A DNA stretch of 64,000 bases from Pollenia angustigena (Eukaryota; Arthropoda; Insecta; Diptera; Polleniidae). Location of the stretch: positions 101,270,151 through 101,334,150 of the forward strand of contig OV884060.1 of assembly GCA_930367215.1 (NCBI GenBank), written 5' to 3'. This document shows, piece by piece, positions 34,629 through 45,430 of the stretch; the stretch's first letter is position 1, and every line of letters begins with the position of its first letter. The position numbers and the translations under genes are program-made. The notes below the pieces were generated by a model. It was not told the origin of the DNA and ran no database searches. It worked only from the letters and a program-made list of their open reading frames with translations.

Positions 34629-35665
34629 AAAAGTCTGATAGTGTGAATGCATGTAGAATGAAAATTACAAGTATTATGAAAAAAAGTTTGACATCCCATA
34701 CGACTTCATCGTTTTTAAAAAAATTTCTAAGCAATAATACTTTTCATTGGATCAGGGTTGCATATTATTTCATGTGTGAGTGTTTATACTTTGTCTAATG
34801 GTGTGAACACAAACTGTCATGTTAAATTTGATTTTTTGAGTGTCGCAACAAAACTCTTTAGATTTCTATCCCACAAAGTTTTGTGGAATACGTAAGACTT
34901 GTGAGATAGTGTAATTTAGCCTTTAAAGGTAAAAAAGTAAGAACAATTTATTTTCTACAGATTTAGCCTTTACTGTTACTGTCAGCTAACTGAGGCTTTA
35001 TGTATTAATAAATTATTTCATTCGTAGTCACTATTTGTTTTTCTTTAGTTTGCAGTTTGAATTGTTAATTTTGTATTCGAGAGGCGAGAATACACAAAAA
35101 TCTTAATATAGGTCAGTGTTTCCAGGTAAGAGAATTTATTTTAAAATTGGCGTTTTCAACATTAATTTTTCGAGGAAAAGAATTTTATTAAGTAAAATTA
35201 TTTTTAAAATAAAATATTCATTCCTAAAAAAATAATTTTTAAATTTTAATTTGACAAGTATGTTCTGTACTGTTCTGTAACTGTAGTCCTAGGTTCCAGC
35301 AACATTTATATTACCATGAAACGAATGTTGCAATGAGAAATTTCTCCTATTTGATCTGGCCTAAGCAACCAGTGAAATGCGCATAGAAGCTAGCTTTCTC
35401 TCAACAATAAATTTCAGTGTATTTATCAAATATGAAAAATTGGGAATTTAGCACGTCATGCAAAAATCTTAACAATAAATTTTGTATTCCCGAAAATAAC
35501 TTTGTTAATTTAATTAGTTTTGCACTTGATCCAAATGATCTTATTTGCATGTATTTTGTATGTGCTTTTTTAAATTAATTCCAAAATTGTGTTTTGTATT
35601 TTAAATACCTGTCTCTCAAGTATTTTGTATTTCAAATACTTATGGTCTTAAAATACATTAATGGC

Positions 35666-35786
35666 CTGTTCATCGATTTCGAACAAAGACTTCGTTCGCT
35701 TAACTAATATAAAAAAAAAAATTTTAATTTGTCTTTGTTTTCAATGTAAGTTAAGCGAACGGAGTCTTTGTTCGAAATCGATGAAC
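35666..35786. mobile_element. Palindromic MITE B (CTGTTCATCGATTTCGAAC)
   Basis: CTGTTCATCGATTTCGAACA and TGTTCGAAATCGATGAAC are inverted; the arms continue with AAGACTTCGTTCGCTTAACT / AGTTAAGCGAACGGAGTCTT. Same family as 20831-20961, but the inner arm sequence differs. Confidence 0.82.
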
Positions 35787-35845
35787 TTAAGATAATTGTA
35801 AAAGTGTGATAGTGTGAATGCAATGTGTTATGAAAACAACAAGTA

Positions 35846-36728
35846 CACAGAAAAAATTATTTTTCCAATTCAAACAAAAAATTTGTAGAATCAAACAATT
35901 TTTTGTCTGAAATCGGTCCTATAAAAAAATTTGCGTATTCAAACAATTTATTTGCATTTTGTTTATTGAAAAAAACACTGATTTTTTCAAACAAATAATT
36001 TAACTGAATCAAACAAAAAGTTTACTTCATATACTAAATTTCAAAATAAAAAAAAAAGTTTTTGCACAAGCAATGACGCGCACACAAGTAAGCACTGTAT
36101 GAGAAGATGACGGCAGAGCAGAGCCGCCGGCTGGCTTTGAGACACATTTTTTTTGTTGGAATAATTTTTTAACGAAGTCATATTTATACACACAACACAA
36201 TGTTTTTCTTTATCACTCTCTGTGGCTGTATCCTTTCCTTTGCTAAAGAAGATATGTAACAAAAAACGGCAGCAGACCGACTCGATATGTTTTTCGTCAT
36301 CATTCTATTTTTGTATTTGATGTATTTAACCAAACAGTTTTAAAAAATTGAATACGGGATTTTGTTTCTTGTAATGTTGTTTCTGCTATTGTTTTTCTTA
36401 TAGTTGCACTTTTTTAAAGCGTCCAAAAATAGACTGTGTGTGTTTTTTGTTGTTCTTATATTTCACATAAAGAAGTGTTGCTTACGATCAAATAAAAAAA
36501 TGCAAAAAGACGACAACATTAAAGAGCGTTAAATATTTCATACAAAATTATGAAAACTAGACACCAATAACGCGTTTATTATATTTTTGAAGAGTTGTCC
36601 ACATTTTTGTTGGTTAAATAAAAATCAAACAAAAATATTGTTTGAATCAGTAAAAAAATTTATAGAAATTAAAAAAATTTTCAAACAAGCGATTGTTTGA
36701 AAATAATTCGGCAATAATTTTTTCTGTG
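35846..36728 (+). mobile_element. 883-bp MITE (CACAGAAAAAATTATT), uninterrupted copy, TSD TA
   Basis: CACAGAAAAAATTATTTTTC at 35846 and GGCAATAATTTTTTCTGTG ending 36728, flanked by TA on both sides. The host segment is known from 34629-34771. Words of the TCAAACAAWTT type fill both ends. A GC-richer core (GACGGCAGAGCAGAGCCGCC) is near 36105. The minus-strand frame 36041-36262 is inside and not a gene. The interrupted copy is at 40833-44178. Confidence 0.92.
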
Positions 36729-36835
36729 TATTAACAAAAAAATCTGACATCTCATACGACTTTATCGTTTTTTGAAATTTTCTAAATATTAATACTTTTT
36801 GTTGGATAAAAGTTGCATGTTAAGAAGAGCATGTC

Positions 36836-37187
36836 CATTAGACTGGTCGCAATTTTTTTTTAAATTTAATTGTTTGCGCTGCTTAAAATATGAAGTTTGG
36901 TGTAACAAATCATGATCTAATATTTCAGGTCAACCCGACGGTGCCTAGCCGTGCCGGGTGGGACCCAAAGTTCCCCATATTATAAAAAAACATATTTTCT
37001 ATCAGATCTTTATAGTAATACTAGTTAAAAACCCGAAAATCAAGAATATGGCTTCGTTACGATCTTCCGCAGAGAAAGAACTTCAAGTGTGCCAAATTTC
37101 AGCTTCCTATGTCATCAGATGGCTTCAGAAAGTTGCGGAAAGAATAGGACATACATGCAACATACTTAGAAATTATATATTGTATAG
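36836..37187 (+). repeat. About 350-bp dispersed repeat, copy 2
   Basis: Same-orientation copy of 27512-27885, over 90% identical by eye. The open frame 36958-37221 runs through it but is closed in the other copy (CTTTAAGTG at 27777 against CTTCAAGTG here), so it is not a conserved gene. Confidence 0.8.
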
Positions 37188-37382
37188 AGTAAAGTATTTG
37201 CTGTTTAATATTTTAGTATGATACGAACGAAAGATTTTTAACCTAATTCGGGGTCGCTGAATCCAGTGGTGCTAGCCGTTTTTCTAATTTTATGCAGTCA
37301 TATAAAAAACAACATTGCAAACAAAACAAGCTATAAATGATTAAAATCTGTTAACAACTTTTGATTTTATGTATTCACAAAT

Positions 37383-37766
37383 GACGAAAAATTTTAATTA
37401 ATTTAAGAATTTTATTAAACCGCCATATTTGTATGAGAGGCCCCCTAAAAAGTAAAGGTAAAGGGCAAGTATGTCTCGAGAAAATGTTAAGGACAAAAAA
37501 CTAATTGAGGTCGGTCATACACTTTATTCCCCTAGGGCTGACTCCTTGGCAGTTATGGAGCTTTTTCTTCAATATATTTCTAATGAATGGATATAGCAGG
37601 TAGGTATTTTAGAAAAAAATTATGGAGATGAAAAATAAAGTGGAGTTGGTCATACATTTGACCCTTCTTGAGGCATCCTAGGAACTACAAGGGCCAAATA
37701 TAAGAATTTCAATTATACAAATATGGCGGTTTAATAAAATTCTTAAATTAATTAAAATTTTTTGTC
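37383..37766. repeat. 52-bp inverted repeat with one mismatch, 280-bp spacer
   Basis: 37383-37434 (GACGAAAAATTTTAATTAAT ... CCGCCATATTTGTAT) is inverted at 37715-37766. The spacer contains GAGGTCGGTCATACACTTTA and GAGTTGGTCATACATTTGAC, a pair of direct variants. Probably the TIRs of a 384-bp MITE; TSD not clear. Confidence 0.8.
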
Positions 37767-38269
37767 TTTTGTCACAGTTTTACGCTCTAATTTTAATGTT
37801 ACTATTAGCTGTCTAATTTCCACAGATGATTGCTTTTAATTTGGGAACATTTTCAATATTTTTCTTTCCTAACCAAGTTTTTAAGTTAACGGCATTTTCA
37901 TCATTGCTACTTTGATCTGTGAAATTATTCGTTTGACACAAAAAGTTGGTTTATTTTTGTTCTTCATTCGGATTTTACAGTTAATATTACAAAAGTTCGT
38001 TGTTTTTTTATTGTTTGAGAAGATGAGAATATAAAGTGGAGAAAAAGTGAAAAAAAAATTAATTTATAATAAATTTTGTTTAAGTTTAGAGCACATTTTG
38101 GTCTTGCAAACACTTGCCCGATAATGCGTTTGAACCACTGTATAATTATTTCTCACACGAAATTTCATTTTAATTTTCTGCAAAGCAACTTAAAACAGAT
38201 CTAGTAAAATCACGTAACTTTTTGTAGTTATTCACTAATTTCATGTTAATTTGAATTCTACCGATTATA

Positions 38270-38997
38270 AGATGCTGTTCCAACTGCAGTGAAATCATCA
38301 TCTGATTCCGTTGTTTTGTATGACGAGGTATTGTTACTAGTAAACATATCTGTAGATGACACTAGCGACCGTTATTTGCCAAGGCACCTCAGATGTGGCA
38401 GCTACACACAAAGCCTTTGCTAAGATTACTTTTTTATGGAATCTTTCCAGATGACCCACATTGGTCGATACGATTAAAGATTTTTGTATACACAAATTGT
38501 TATATCCATGCCCCATAAGATGGAACTCTTTTTATGATTCTATAGTACAGCTTATGAAAAGTAAATGCAAATTAATTGAATTATTTGATAAGTTGAGTGA
38601 AATAACACTTTTTCGGCAATAGAACTAGAGTATTTAAAGGAATTCATAAAAGTATTGAAATCATTTTCTACAGATTTAGATTATAGGTATTCAGGGCAAC
38701 AATTCTTTATATGAAAAAATTCTAATGTCACTATGAACCAGATAGATGGGCTGCAGGGTAAAAATTTAGGGATTTTGATTTGTGTTTTAGTCCAATTAAA
38801 AGAGAGCTTAGATAGAAGATTCGAAAAGTTTTTCAAACTGTCACCTGAAATAAATAAAGCTTTTTAGGCATCATATTAGCACCCACGTTTCAAAATGCGC
38901 TGGTTACCAGAAAGCATGACGGCAGTTGAGAGGCAAAGAATTCAACATCTTGCAATTAATGATTTAGATGACTATTGCAAAAGACATCAGAAGTAAC
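38270..38997 (+). pseudogene. hAT-superfamily transposase remnant
   Basis: Transposase (RNase H-like fold) that would cut and paste a hAT element, here broken by stops and frameshifts. Readable pieces in order: VVLYDEV and YLPRHLRCGSYTQSL (about 38295-38415), CPIRWNSFYDSIVQLMKSK (38510-38570), EYLKEFIKVLKSFSTDLD (38626-38690), ESLDRRFEKFFKLSPEI (38806-38860), HPRFKMRWLPESMTAVERQR (38881-38945). The order RHLRC, RWNS, FEKFF, HPRFK matches the middle of BED-finger hAT transposases. The N-terminal BED finger and C-terminal dimerisation region are not seen. TTTTGTATTTTAAATAC words at 35540-35655 and 39400-39490 bracket it and may be the element's sub-terminal repeats. Confidence 0.82.
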
Positions 38998-39500
38998 ATA
39001 ACACTATTACAAAAATCTAACGTATTTTGAGGAAAATATAGCCTGTCGTGATAAGTTGTTATTGTTTTTTTTAAATGTTTTAACAATAATTAGATCAGGA
39101 AAGAATTTTCAACAAAATACTTACGACTTGTAAGACAGTGTTAATCGGCCTTAAAGAAGATGATATCTAGATCTAGTTCACACTGATCCACTTAAGAGAC
39201 TTAATTTGGAGTAAGAGTTTGTCAGGTTCCTCAATAAAAAAAAAAGCACAGACCTTATAATTCTAAACAGCTATCCACATTTAAGAAATGCGTTTTAACA
39301 CTAGTTTGTGCTCATCAGTAAGCAAAGAAATATTGTTTTCTTTTGCTGGTTTCCTTAATTATCTAAAGGAAATTCTTGTTTTGCGATTAATTGTTTTCTT
39401 AAAAAGGATTTTGTATTTTTAATACACAACTTGAAAGCATATTGTATTTTAAATACGTGGCTTAAAGTTGTTTGTATTTTAAATACAAGAATGTTAAATA

Positions 39501-39734
39501 CATATCGCACTGGTTCCTCTAAAGGGAATTAACTCAAACTTTATAAATTTTCAGTAGAGACAAAAACTGTTTTATTTTTATATGTATCTTATAATACAAA
39601 GGGAGATGCAATTGTATTTTTTTTGCAAAATACTGAAGAAATTTATCTAAGATTTAAACAGTGCGTAGATTTCTTGCAAAAGGTGAAAATTTAAAAATTC
39701 GAGTTACTTTCTATAGAGAAACCAGTGCGATATG
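39501..39734. mobile_element. 234-bp MITE, TIR CATATCGCACTGGTTYCTCT
   Basis: CATATCGCACTGGTTCCTCT at 39501 and AGAGAAACCAGTGCGATATG ending 39734. It splits sequence ending TTTTTGCCCAACCCTG (39754), which itself looks like a hAT right end. Confidence 0.75.
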
Positions 39735-40182
39735 CATGTTTTTGCCCAACCCTGGTAAAACGTTAGTTGTGGTTTTGCTTAATTATACTCTGGGATTTCT
39801 ATGACCTTTAAGACAAAGAGGCGGAATTTTCGTTATTTAGAAGTTTTCATTATTTTTGCTTTTTAAGTCTCAGATACTATTTCTTGCTTTTCGCTTAAAA
39901 GCTTAAGTTTTAAACAACATATAAAAATTATTCTTGAATACTAAACATATTTTCGACAAAAATTAATTAATTTTTTAACAATTGCAAACAATTTTCACGT
40001 TAAATATAATTTTTCTAAATATTTTATGAAATATTTATGAAATACGTTTAAAGAATTTGGAAACAAGGTTGGAAATAAAAGTTTTTATATAGGTAATTTG
40101 GGGACTGCAAATTTAAGTTGAGAGCTCGGCATAAAAGTTTTCTGGCAACACTGATAAAAGCATACTATGTATTCATATACTG

Positions 40183-40390
40183 AGCTACCTAAATAAGAGC
40201 GGAAGCGTTTTTTGTATGTCAAAACTTCTCATTTGCATACAATTTATACGAAACAAAACATTAGAATGCGAATTAGAAACCACCCGGCTGATAAATCTTA
40301 TTTGACAGATCGCTATGTCGGTGTGTTGTATTGAAATTGTTTTTAAATAAAATTTTCATTTTTAAAAAAACGCTTGCCGCTTTTGTTTAG
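40183..40390. mobile_element. 208-bp MITE related to 740-1032
   Basis: CTACCTAAATAAGAGCGGAA at 40183 and CTTGCCGCTTTTGTTTAGGT near 40390 form TIRs of about 27 bp. The motif CCGCTTTTGTTTAGGT matches CTGCTTTTGTTTAGGT at 1012. Confidence 0.6.
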
Positions 40391-41166
40391 GTTGTTCAGA
40401 TAGTTTTTCCCCCGAGAGAAAAATTATTTTTGAATTTTTTATTCTTAAGAATTTTTATGGACAATATTTTAAATTTGATTTTGACATTTTTTTACTGTTT
40501 ATTTCATTTGCTGTTTCTACCGAAGTATCCCAAAATTTTTTATTAATATCAAAGGCCTTAATGCATATTTAGGGAATACTGTCACATTTTTTAGGAAACT
40601 TATTTCAATTTTGTAAACGGTTTATTTTTTGCCTAAAATTTTTCAACTTAGAAATTTTAAGACTGTTAGGGAATCAGCAATTGATATCTGCAACAGAGCT
40701 ACAAAAACAAAAGTTCATGTGGCAAATTGGAAAGGCGAAAATTAAAATAAACGGTTGAGAAATAGTAGAAATGCTTACATACCTACTTAGAAAAAAAATA
40801 AGAGCATTCCTCTAAAAACCGCTCCAGAGTATCACAGAAAAAATTATTTGTAGAATCAAACAATTTTTTGTCTGAAATCGGTCCTATAAACAAATTTGCA
40901 TATTCAAACAATTTATTTGCATTTTGTTTATTGAAAAAAAAACACTGATTTTTTCAAACAAATAATTTAACTGAATCAAACAAAAAGTTTACTGAAATTC
41001 ATATATGTATGTACTAAAATCAAAATAAAAAAAAAAAAAAGTTTTTGCACAAGCAATGACGCGCACACAAGTAAGCACTGTATGAGAAGATGACGGCAGA
41101 GCAGAGCCGCCGGCTGGCTTTGAGACACATTTTTTTTGTTGGAATAATTTTTGAACGAAGTCTTAT

Positions 41167-41650
41167 CAAGGTATATTTACACAAGGTAAACTCGTTGGCC
41201 CATATGTTTGTCAGCTGTTTACCCCATTTGGAACCCTAGTGTCAAAAGTTATTTATGTTGGTTCCGTTGGTTCCTTGTGTTTGTTTACATAGTTATGGCT
41301 AGTGCGCGCCATTTTGAATTAAAAAATGTAAAATTGTGAAAAACATTTTATTTTTGTGAAATTTTAATTCTTGTGATTACTAAGCAAACAAAATACATTT
41401 AAATGCATTATTTTTTGCAATAATACTTTATTTTTATGCTTGAGAATGCACAATATATTAAAAATTGTTTCAGCTTATTATTCTGAACTGCACGTGTTGT
41501 TTTTTTTTTCAATTTGTGTTTTTATTTTAAAGGCACATTGTTGCGTTTTTTTTGACACCATGGTTCCAAATACAAAAACAATTTGGCGTGTTGTTTTTGT
41601 CTTGTTGTACTTGTTGTAGCAACGAGTTTACCTTGTGTAAATATACCTTG
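41167..41650. mobile_element. 484-bp hAT-like element, 31-bp perfect TIRs (TSD AGTCTTAT)
   Basis: CAAGGTATATTTACACAAGG... at 41167 and ...CCTTGTGTAAATATACCTTG ending 41650, inverted without mismatch for at least 31 bp (through AAACTCGTTG). Perfect 8-bp duplication AGTCTTAT at 41159-41166 and 41651-41658. No coding capacity. The intact TIRs imply recent insertion. Confidence 0.95.
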
Positions 41651-41670
41651 AGTCTTATTTAACACACAAC

Positions 41671-42784
41671 CAGAGCTGCCGTTTTTGGTTATTTCTAACC
41701 AAAATTGGTTATATTTTTTTCCAATGTGGAGATGTGAATTTTTTTTTCATTTTGGTTACTTTTTTCTAAAATAATAATACGTACAAATAAGTTTTTCTTG
41801 AAACAATTATTCACGAGCTCGAATTTGTTCATTATTTGTTACCAATCAACGGAAGTTTTTTATAATATATCGAAAACAAAAAATCCCTTTCAGCAACCAA
41901 ATAATTTTTTTAAGATTTTTACTAAGAAAATATTGCCATTTCTGATTTTTATATTCATGTTATGAGATCGAAAACAAATGAAGTTGTAATCAATGGAGAT
42001 TTTAAATTATTTTTTTTAAATGGGTATAGTTTTTTTGATTTTAAGAGTAGTACTTAAAGTAGGAAGTGCATAAAATCATGCGGAATCGATTTCAGAAAAT
42101 TACTGAAAAATAACACAAAAGTCGTTTTAGTGTTTCTTAAAACTTGAAAATTAGTTTAATGTTCTGAATTTATTTATATACATTTTCGAAAATACACATA
42201 GGAATTTTAAGTAGAAAAAAAAATTTAAACTATTTTAGATACTATACATATGTAAATTAGAAAATGTTTCGCATATCGCCAATCGTTTTAAATTTCGCCA
42301 AAATAATCTCTATATCGCCAAATGTAAAATTCCATCGACAAAAGGATTAAGAAACCGCCACATTTGACAGTCCTGCCAATAACAGCTAAAAAGCGGAAAA
42401 CAATTTTGCAGTTCATTAAAAAATATTTAGTTTATTAACTTTCAATATACTGAATTTTGTATGTAAATTTTACGGGTTTAACTCTCGTAAAATAAAAATT
42501 TTTTTTTACAAAAAAAGTCTTAATTAAATAAAAACTTTTAATTAAGTTTCTCGTTATTTTTTTAATAAGTTAGAGAATTACATTTCTTGTTTTGTATTCT
42601 TGATTTATAATTATTATTTAACTATAAGGTGTAAATAACCTTTGTATTTCAATGCAAATATAAATAAATTTAAATGATTTTCTCAATTAATAAATGGAAT
42701 TTTAAATTTGGTTATATTCTTTTACATTTGCTAACTTTTTCAAAAATGTTGGTTCTCAAAATTGTATTGGTTGTGGCAGCACTG
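41671..42784. mobile_element. 1114-bp hAT-like element with TTGGTTA words (TSD CAMACAAC)
   Basis: CAGAGCTGCCGTTTTTGG at 41671 and GGTTGTGGCAGCACTG ending 42784. Flanks are CACACAAC and CAAACAAC (7 of 8). TTGGTTA/TAACCAA words lie near both ends. It sits only 12 bp beyond the neighbouring element's TSD, and the paralogue at 36187 supplies the empty site. Confidence 0.88.
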
Positions 42785-42855
42785 CAAACAACACAATGTT
42801 TTTCTTTATCACTCTCTGTTGCTGTATCCTTTCCTTTGCTTAAGAAGAAATGTAA

Positions 42856-43094
42856 GTCTGAGTTCATACGGCTCATGTCTTATTGACAAGATTCTTCCTT
42901 TTTCTTCTTTGAACATGATTTGGCGTTCAAATGATTCATGTCATGTTGACGACATGTGCTTTTTGATATTGAAAACAATAACAAAATTAAACAACGAATG
43001 AAAAAGCAAAACGTACTCGTTTCTTTTCCCCTCGTCCCTCTCGCCAATAAAGTACCAATCTTGTCAATAAGACATGAGCCGTATGAACTCAGAC
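42856..43094. mobile_element. 239-bp Harbinger-like MITE, copy 1 (TSD TAA)
   Basis: GTCTGAGTTCATACGGCTCA... and ...TGAGCCGTATGAACTCAGAC are perfect TIRs of about 38 bp, flanked by TAA (42853-42855, 43095-43097). The empty site ATGTAACAAAAAACGG is at 36256. A second copy is at 48238-48474. Three-base TWA targets are typical of PIF/Harbinger. Confidence 0.92.
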
Positions 43095-43221
43095 TAACCA
43101 AAAACGGCAGCAGACCGACTCGGTATGTTTTTCGTCATCATTCTATTTTTGTATTTGATTTATTTATTTAATACGGGATTTTGTTTCTTGTAATGTTGTT
43201 TCTGCTATTGTTTTGCTTATA

Positions 43222-43848
43222 CAGTACTTATCGGATATAAGAACATCTCATATAAGAACAAAACGCTTTTAAGAAACATTTTCAAAAACACCATGTCTTT
43301 TTAGTGATTTTTCTTACAAAAAAGGTTTCATATAAGAAAAACGCTTATAAGAAAAAAACTGATTAAAGAACATTTTTCTTAAACACCAAAACCACAAAAT
43401 GTATAGAAAAACAATTTATATAAGAAACTTCCAACGGCACTCAGAATTTATGTAGTTTGCATGGACAACGCTGTTTTCTGACAGTTTTACAACAAGAACA
43501 AAGTTTTTTTTACTTTTAGTTTTAGATGAGCGAGCTGGTACTCATGAGAAGCTTTGTGTTTTTTTGGCAATAAAAACAAAAGTTAAAATTTTTAAAGAAA
43601 TACAAAACGGTATAAAAAGAAACGAAATTGCAAAAACATCTAAAATAGTGAAAAACTCAAAAGACATAGAAAATAATTATTTAAAAGTTAGAAATGTTAC
43701 CAAAAAAAGAGACAGAAAACTAAAATTCTGCCATAGCTACTTATATAAGAAATAAGTTTCTTATATAAAATAATTGTATATAAGAAAGAAACGCTTATAA
43801 GAAACTTTTTCGTGGATTTTTAAAGTTTCTTATATCCGATAAATACTG
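43222..43848 (+). mobile_element. Internally deleted pogo/Tigger-like element (TSD TA)
   Basis: CAGTACTTATCGGATATAAG at 43222 and CTTATATCCGATAAATACTG ending 43848 (one mismatch over about 23 bp), flanked by TA; the empty site CTTATAGTTGCAC is at 36398. ATAAGAA words are iterated near both ends. CAGT termini with a TA target fit pogo. Confidence 0.92.
43543..43755 (+). pseudogene. Pogo/Tigger transposase remnant, CENP-B N-terminal HTH
   Basis: The frame reads LAIKTKVKIFKEIQNGIKRN and continues EIAKTSKIVKNSKDIE, then a Lys/Arg-rich stretch (TKKRDRKLKFCHS). This matches the psq-type DNA-binding helix-turn-helix at the start of Tigger/pogo transposases and CENP-B, with the middle of the motif (between the second and third helix) missing about ten residues. 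The second HTH and the DDE catalytic domain are absent, so only a remnant remains of a protein that is normally about 450-550 residues. It lies inside the pogo-type TIRs. Confidence 0.8.
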
Positions 43849-44199
43849 TAGTTGCACTTTTTTAAAGCGTCCAAAAATAGATTGTGTGTGTTTTTTGTTG
43901 TTGTTCTTATATTTCACATAAAGAATGTTGCTTACGATCAAATAAAAAATGCAAAAAGACGACAACATTAAAGAGCGTTAAATATTTAATACAAAATTAT
44001 GAAAACTTGACACCAATAACGCGTTTATTACATTTTTGAAGAGTTGTCCACATTTTTGTTGGTTAAATAAAAATCAAACAGAAATATTGTTTAAATCAGT
44101 AAAAAAAATTTATAGAAATTAAAAAAATTTTCAAACAAGCGTTTGTTTGAAAATAATTCGGCAATAATTTTTTCAGTGTAGTGTTGTAAGATATTAATA

Positions 44200-44664
44200 G
44201 GTCTGTCTGGGCACTTTTCCAGTAGCAAATACTCAGTAAATTTTTTTGGGAGAGTAAGACCAATTTTACTCAATCGGCTGAAAAAATCTCAAAAAGTACG
44301 CAGACAGTATCCAGTGAAATTTTGCAAGAAAACAGCTGATCGGTGTGTAAACAATTGCAATAACAAAGCAAAAGAATTAAAGCATATGTGTACGCAAAAT
44401 TGAATTCTCTGGGTGAATTAAAAAATTATTAATTAAAGTGAAGCTAAAAAGTGTTGTAAATTAAAAAACTTGTTTATTACACTGTTATTAGTTTGGTAAA
44501 TTCAATTTCTTCTTAGTTGTTAGTTTTATTTGTAACATTTTGCAAGTTCTCTAACTTCCAACTGTCAAAAAATTCTCTTTTTGGCTCTCTCGCTGCAGGA
44601 GATTTGGAGTAAGCAGACAACGTTTTGCAACATTTTGCGCAAAATATGTGTACGCAGGCAGACC
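44200..44664. mobile_element. 465-bp MITE, TIR GGTCTGYCTG (TSD TA)
   Basis: GGTCTGTCTGGGCAC at 44200 and GTGTACGCAGGCAGACC ending 44664, flanked by TA. GTGTACGC also occurs at 44388. Confidence 0.7.
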
Positions 44665-45386
44665 TAATATTTTTGAATATGCGACTCAATACTTCAACGG
44701 TTTTTGAATTAAAGAATAAATTAAGAGGAAACTTCAAAGAATTAAATTTTATTTCTAAGAATTAAAATTTACTCATCTTAATATGTAAATACCCAGCAAA
44801 AAACTTTACTTACACTCTTTCTTTTAATGACTTCATTACTTTGTAGCTTTAAGCTATGTTCACATCAGTGTTGAAAAATTCAGTACTTTGTTACTTTTTT
44901 CAGTACTTCTTCATATTAAAAATACCGCATGGTATTTTATCGATCCCACATTTCTGAGCATCAATTGAACGCACATTTTCAAATGTAAAATTATGTAAAA
45001 TGCAAAGTAAGAAATCGTTTATATGTAGAAACTGTTTCAAGTTTGATAAAAACTTAAGATCTATTAAAATCAACTGGTAGGCTGTTGTAGTTATAATATT
45101 TCTTATGTTCTCTTAAAGTAAATTTGCTTTATCTTATAACACCGAATTAAAAATCTTTATTTTTAAGCATTAATGTTTTAAACTTTTTTTAGAACTAAAT
45201 TCTAAGTATGTTATACGTATATGTACAAGTCTAAATTATGTAACTTTGCAAAAGTAAAAATATAAATTTAAATACCCGTATTAATTTATGTTGACAAAAA
45301 TAAAATTTTTAATTTATTTACTTATTCATAAATATATGAACTATTTCAAATATTTTTTTTTAGAAAATACTGAAAAAACGTACTCT

Positions 45387-45430
45387 AAGCGGCTCATACA
45401 CTTGCAATATCACTGTTCAATTTTATCGCC
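45387..45430 (+). repeat. Left-end fragment of the AAGCGG element family
   Basis: AAGCGGCTCATACACTTGCA followed by ATATCACTGTTCAA matches the left end at 489. No right end found. Confidence 0.6.

Larger units (their letters stand above)
34629..36829 (+). repeat. Duplicated 140-bp segment; second copy holds MITE 35846-36728
   Basis: GTAAAAGTCTGATAGTGTGA...TTTGACATCCCATACGACTT...AATAATACTTTTCATTGGAT (34629-34771) recurs at 35800-35845 plus 36729-36829. The second copy is split by the 883-bp MITE, so the first acts as its empty site. The segment between (34772-35660) is AT-rich without genes and has TTTTGTATTTYAAATAC words at 35540-35655. Confidence 0.75.
40833..44178 (+). mobile_element. 883-bp-type MITE, copy interrupted by four transposons
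   Basis: CACAGAAAAAATTATTTG at 40833 and GGCAATAATTTTTTCAGTG ending 44178. Removing the insertions at 41167-41650, 41671-42784, 42856-43094 and 43222-43848 with one copy of each TSD leaves about 861 bp collinear with 35846-36728. Confidence 0.92.

Noticed and set aside
34753..39754. CAGGGTTGCATAT (34753) and GCCCAACCCTG (39754) as ends of the hAT holding the 38.3-39.0 kb transposase
   Set aside because: The flanks CATTGGAT and GTAAAACG do not match, and sequence around 34753 is shared with the duplicated segment at 36800, so the left site is host repeat.
35113..40151. CAGTGTTTCCAGG and CTGGCAACACTG as paired hAT ends
   Set aside because: The 8-bp flanks differ (ATATAGGT against ATAAAAGC) and sub-terminal words are not shared.
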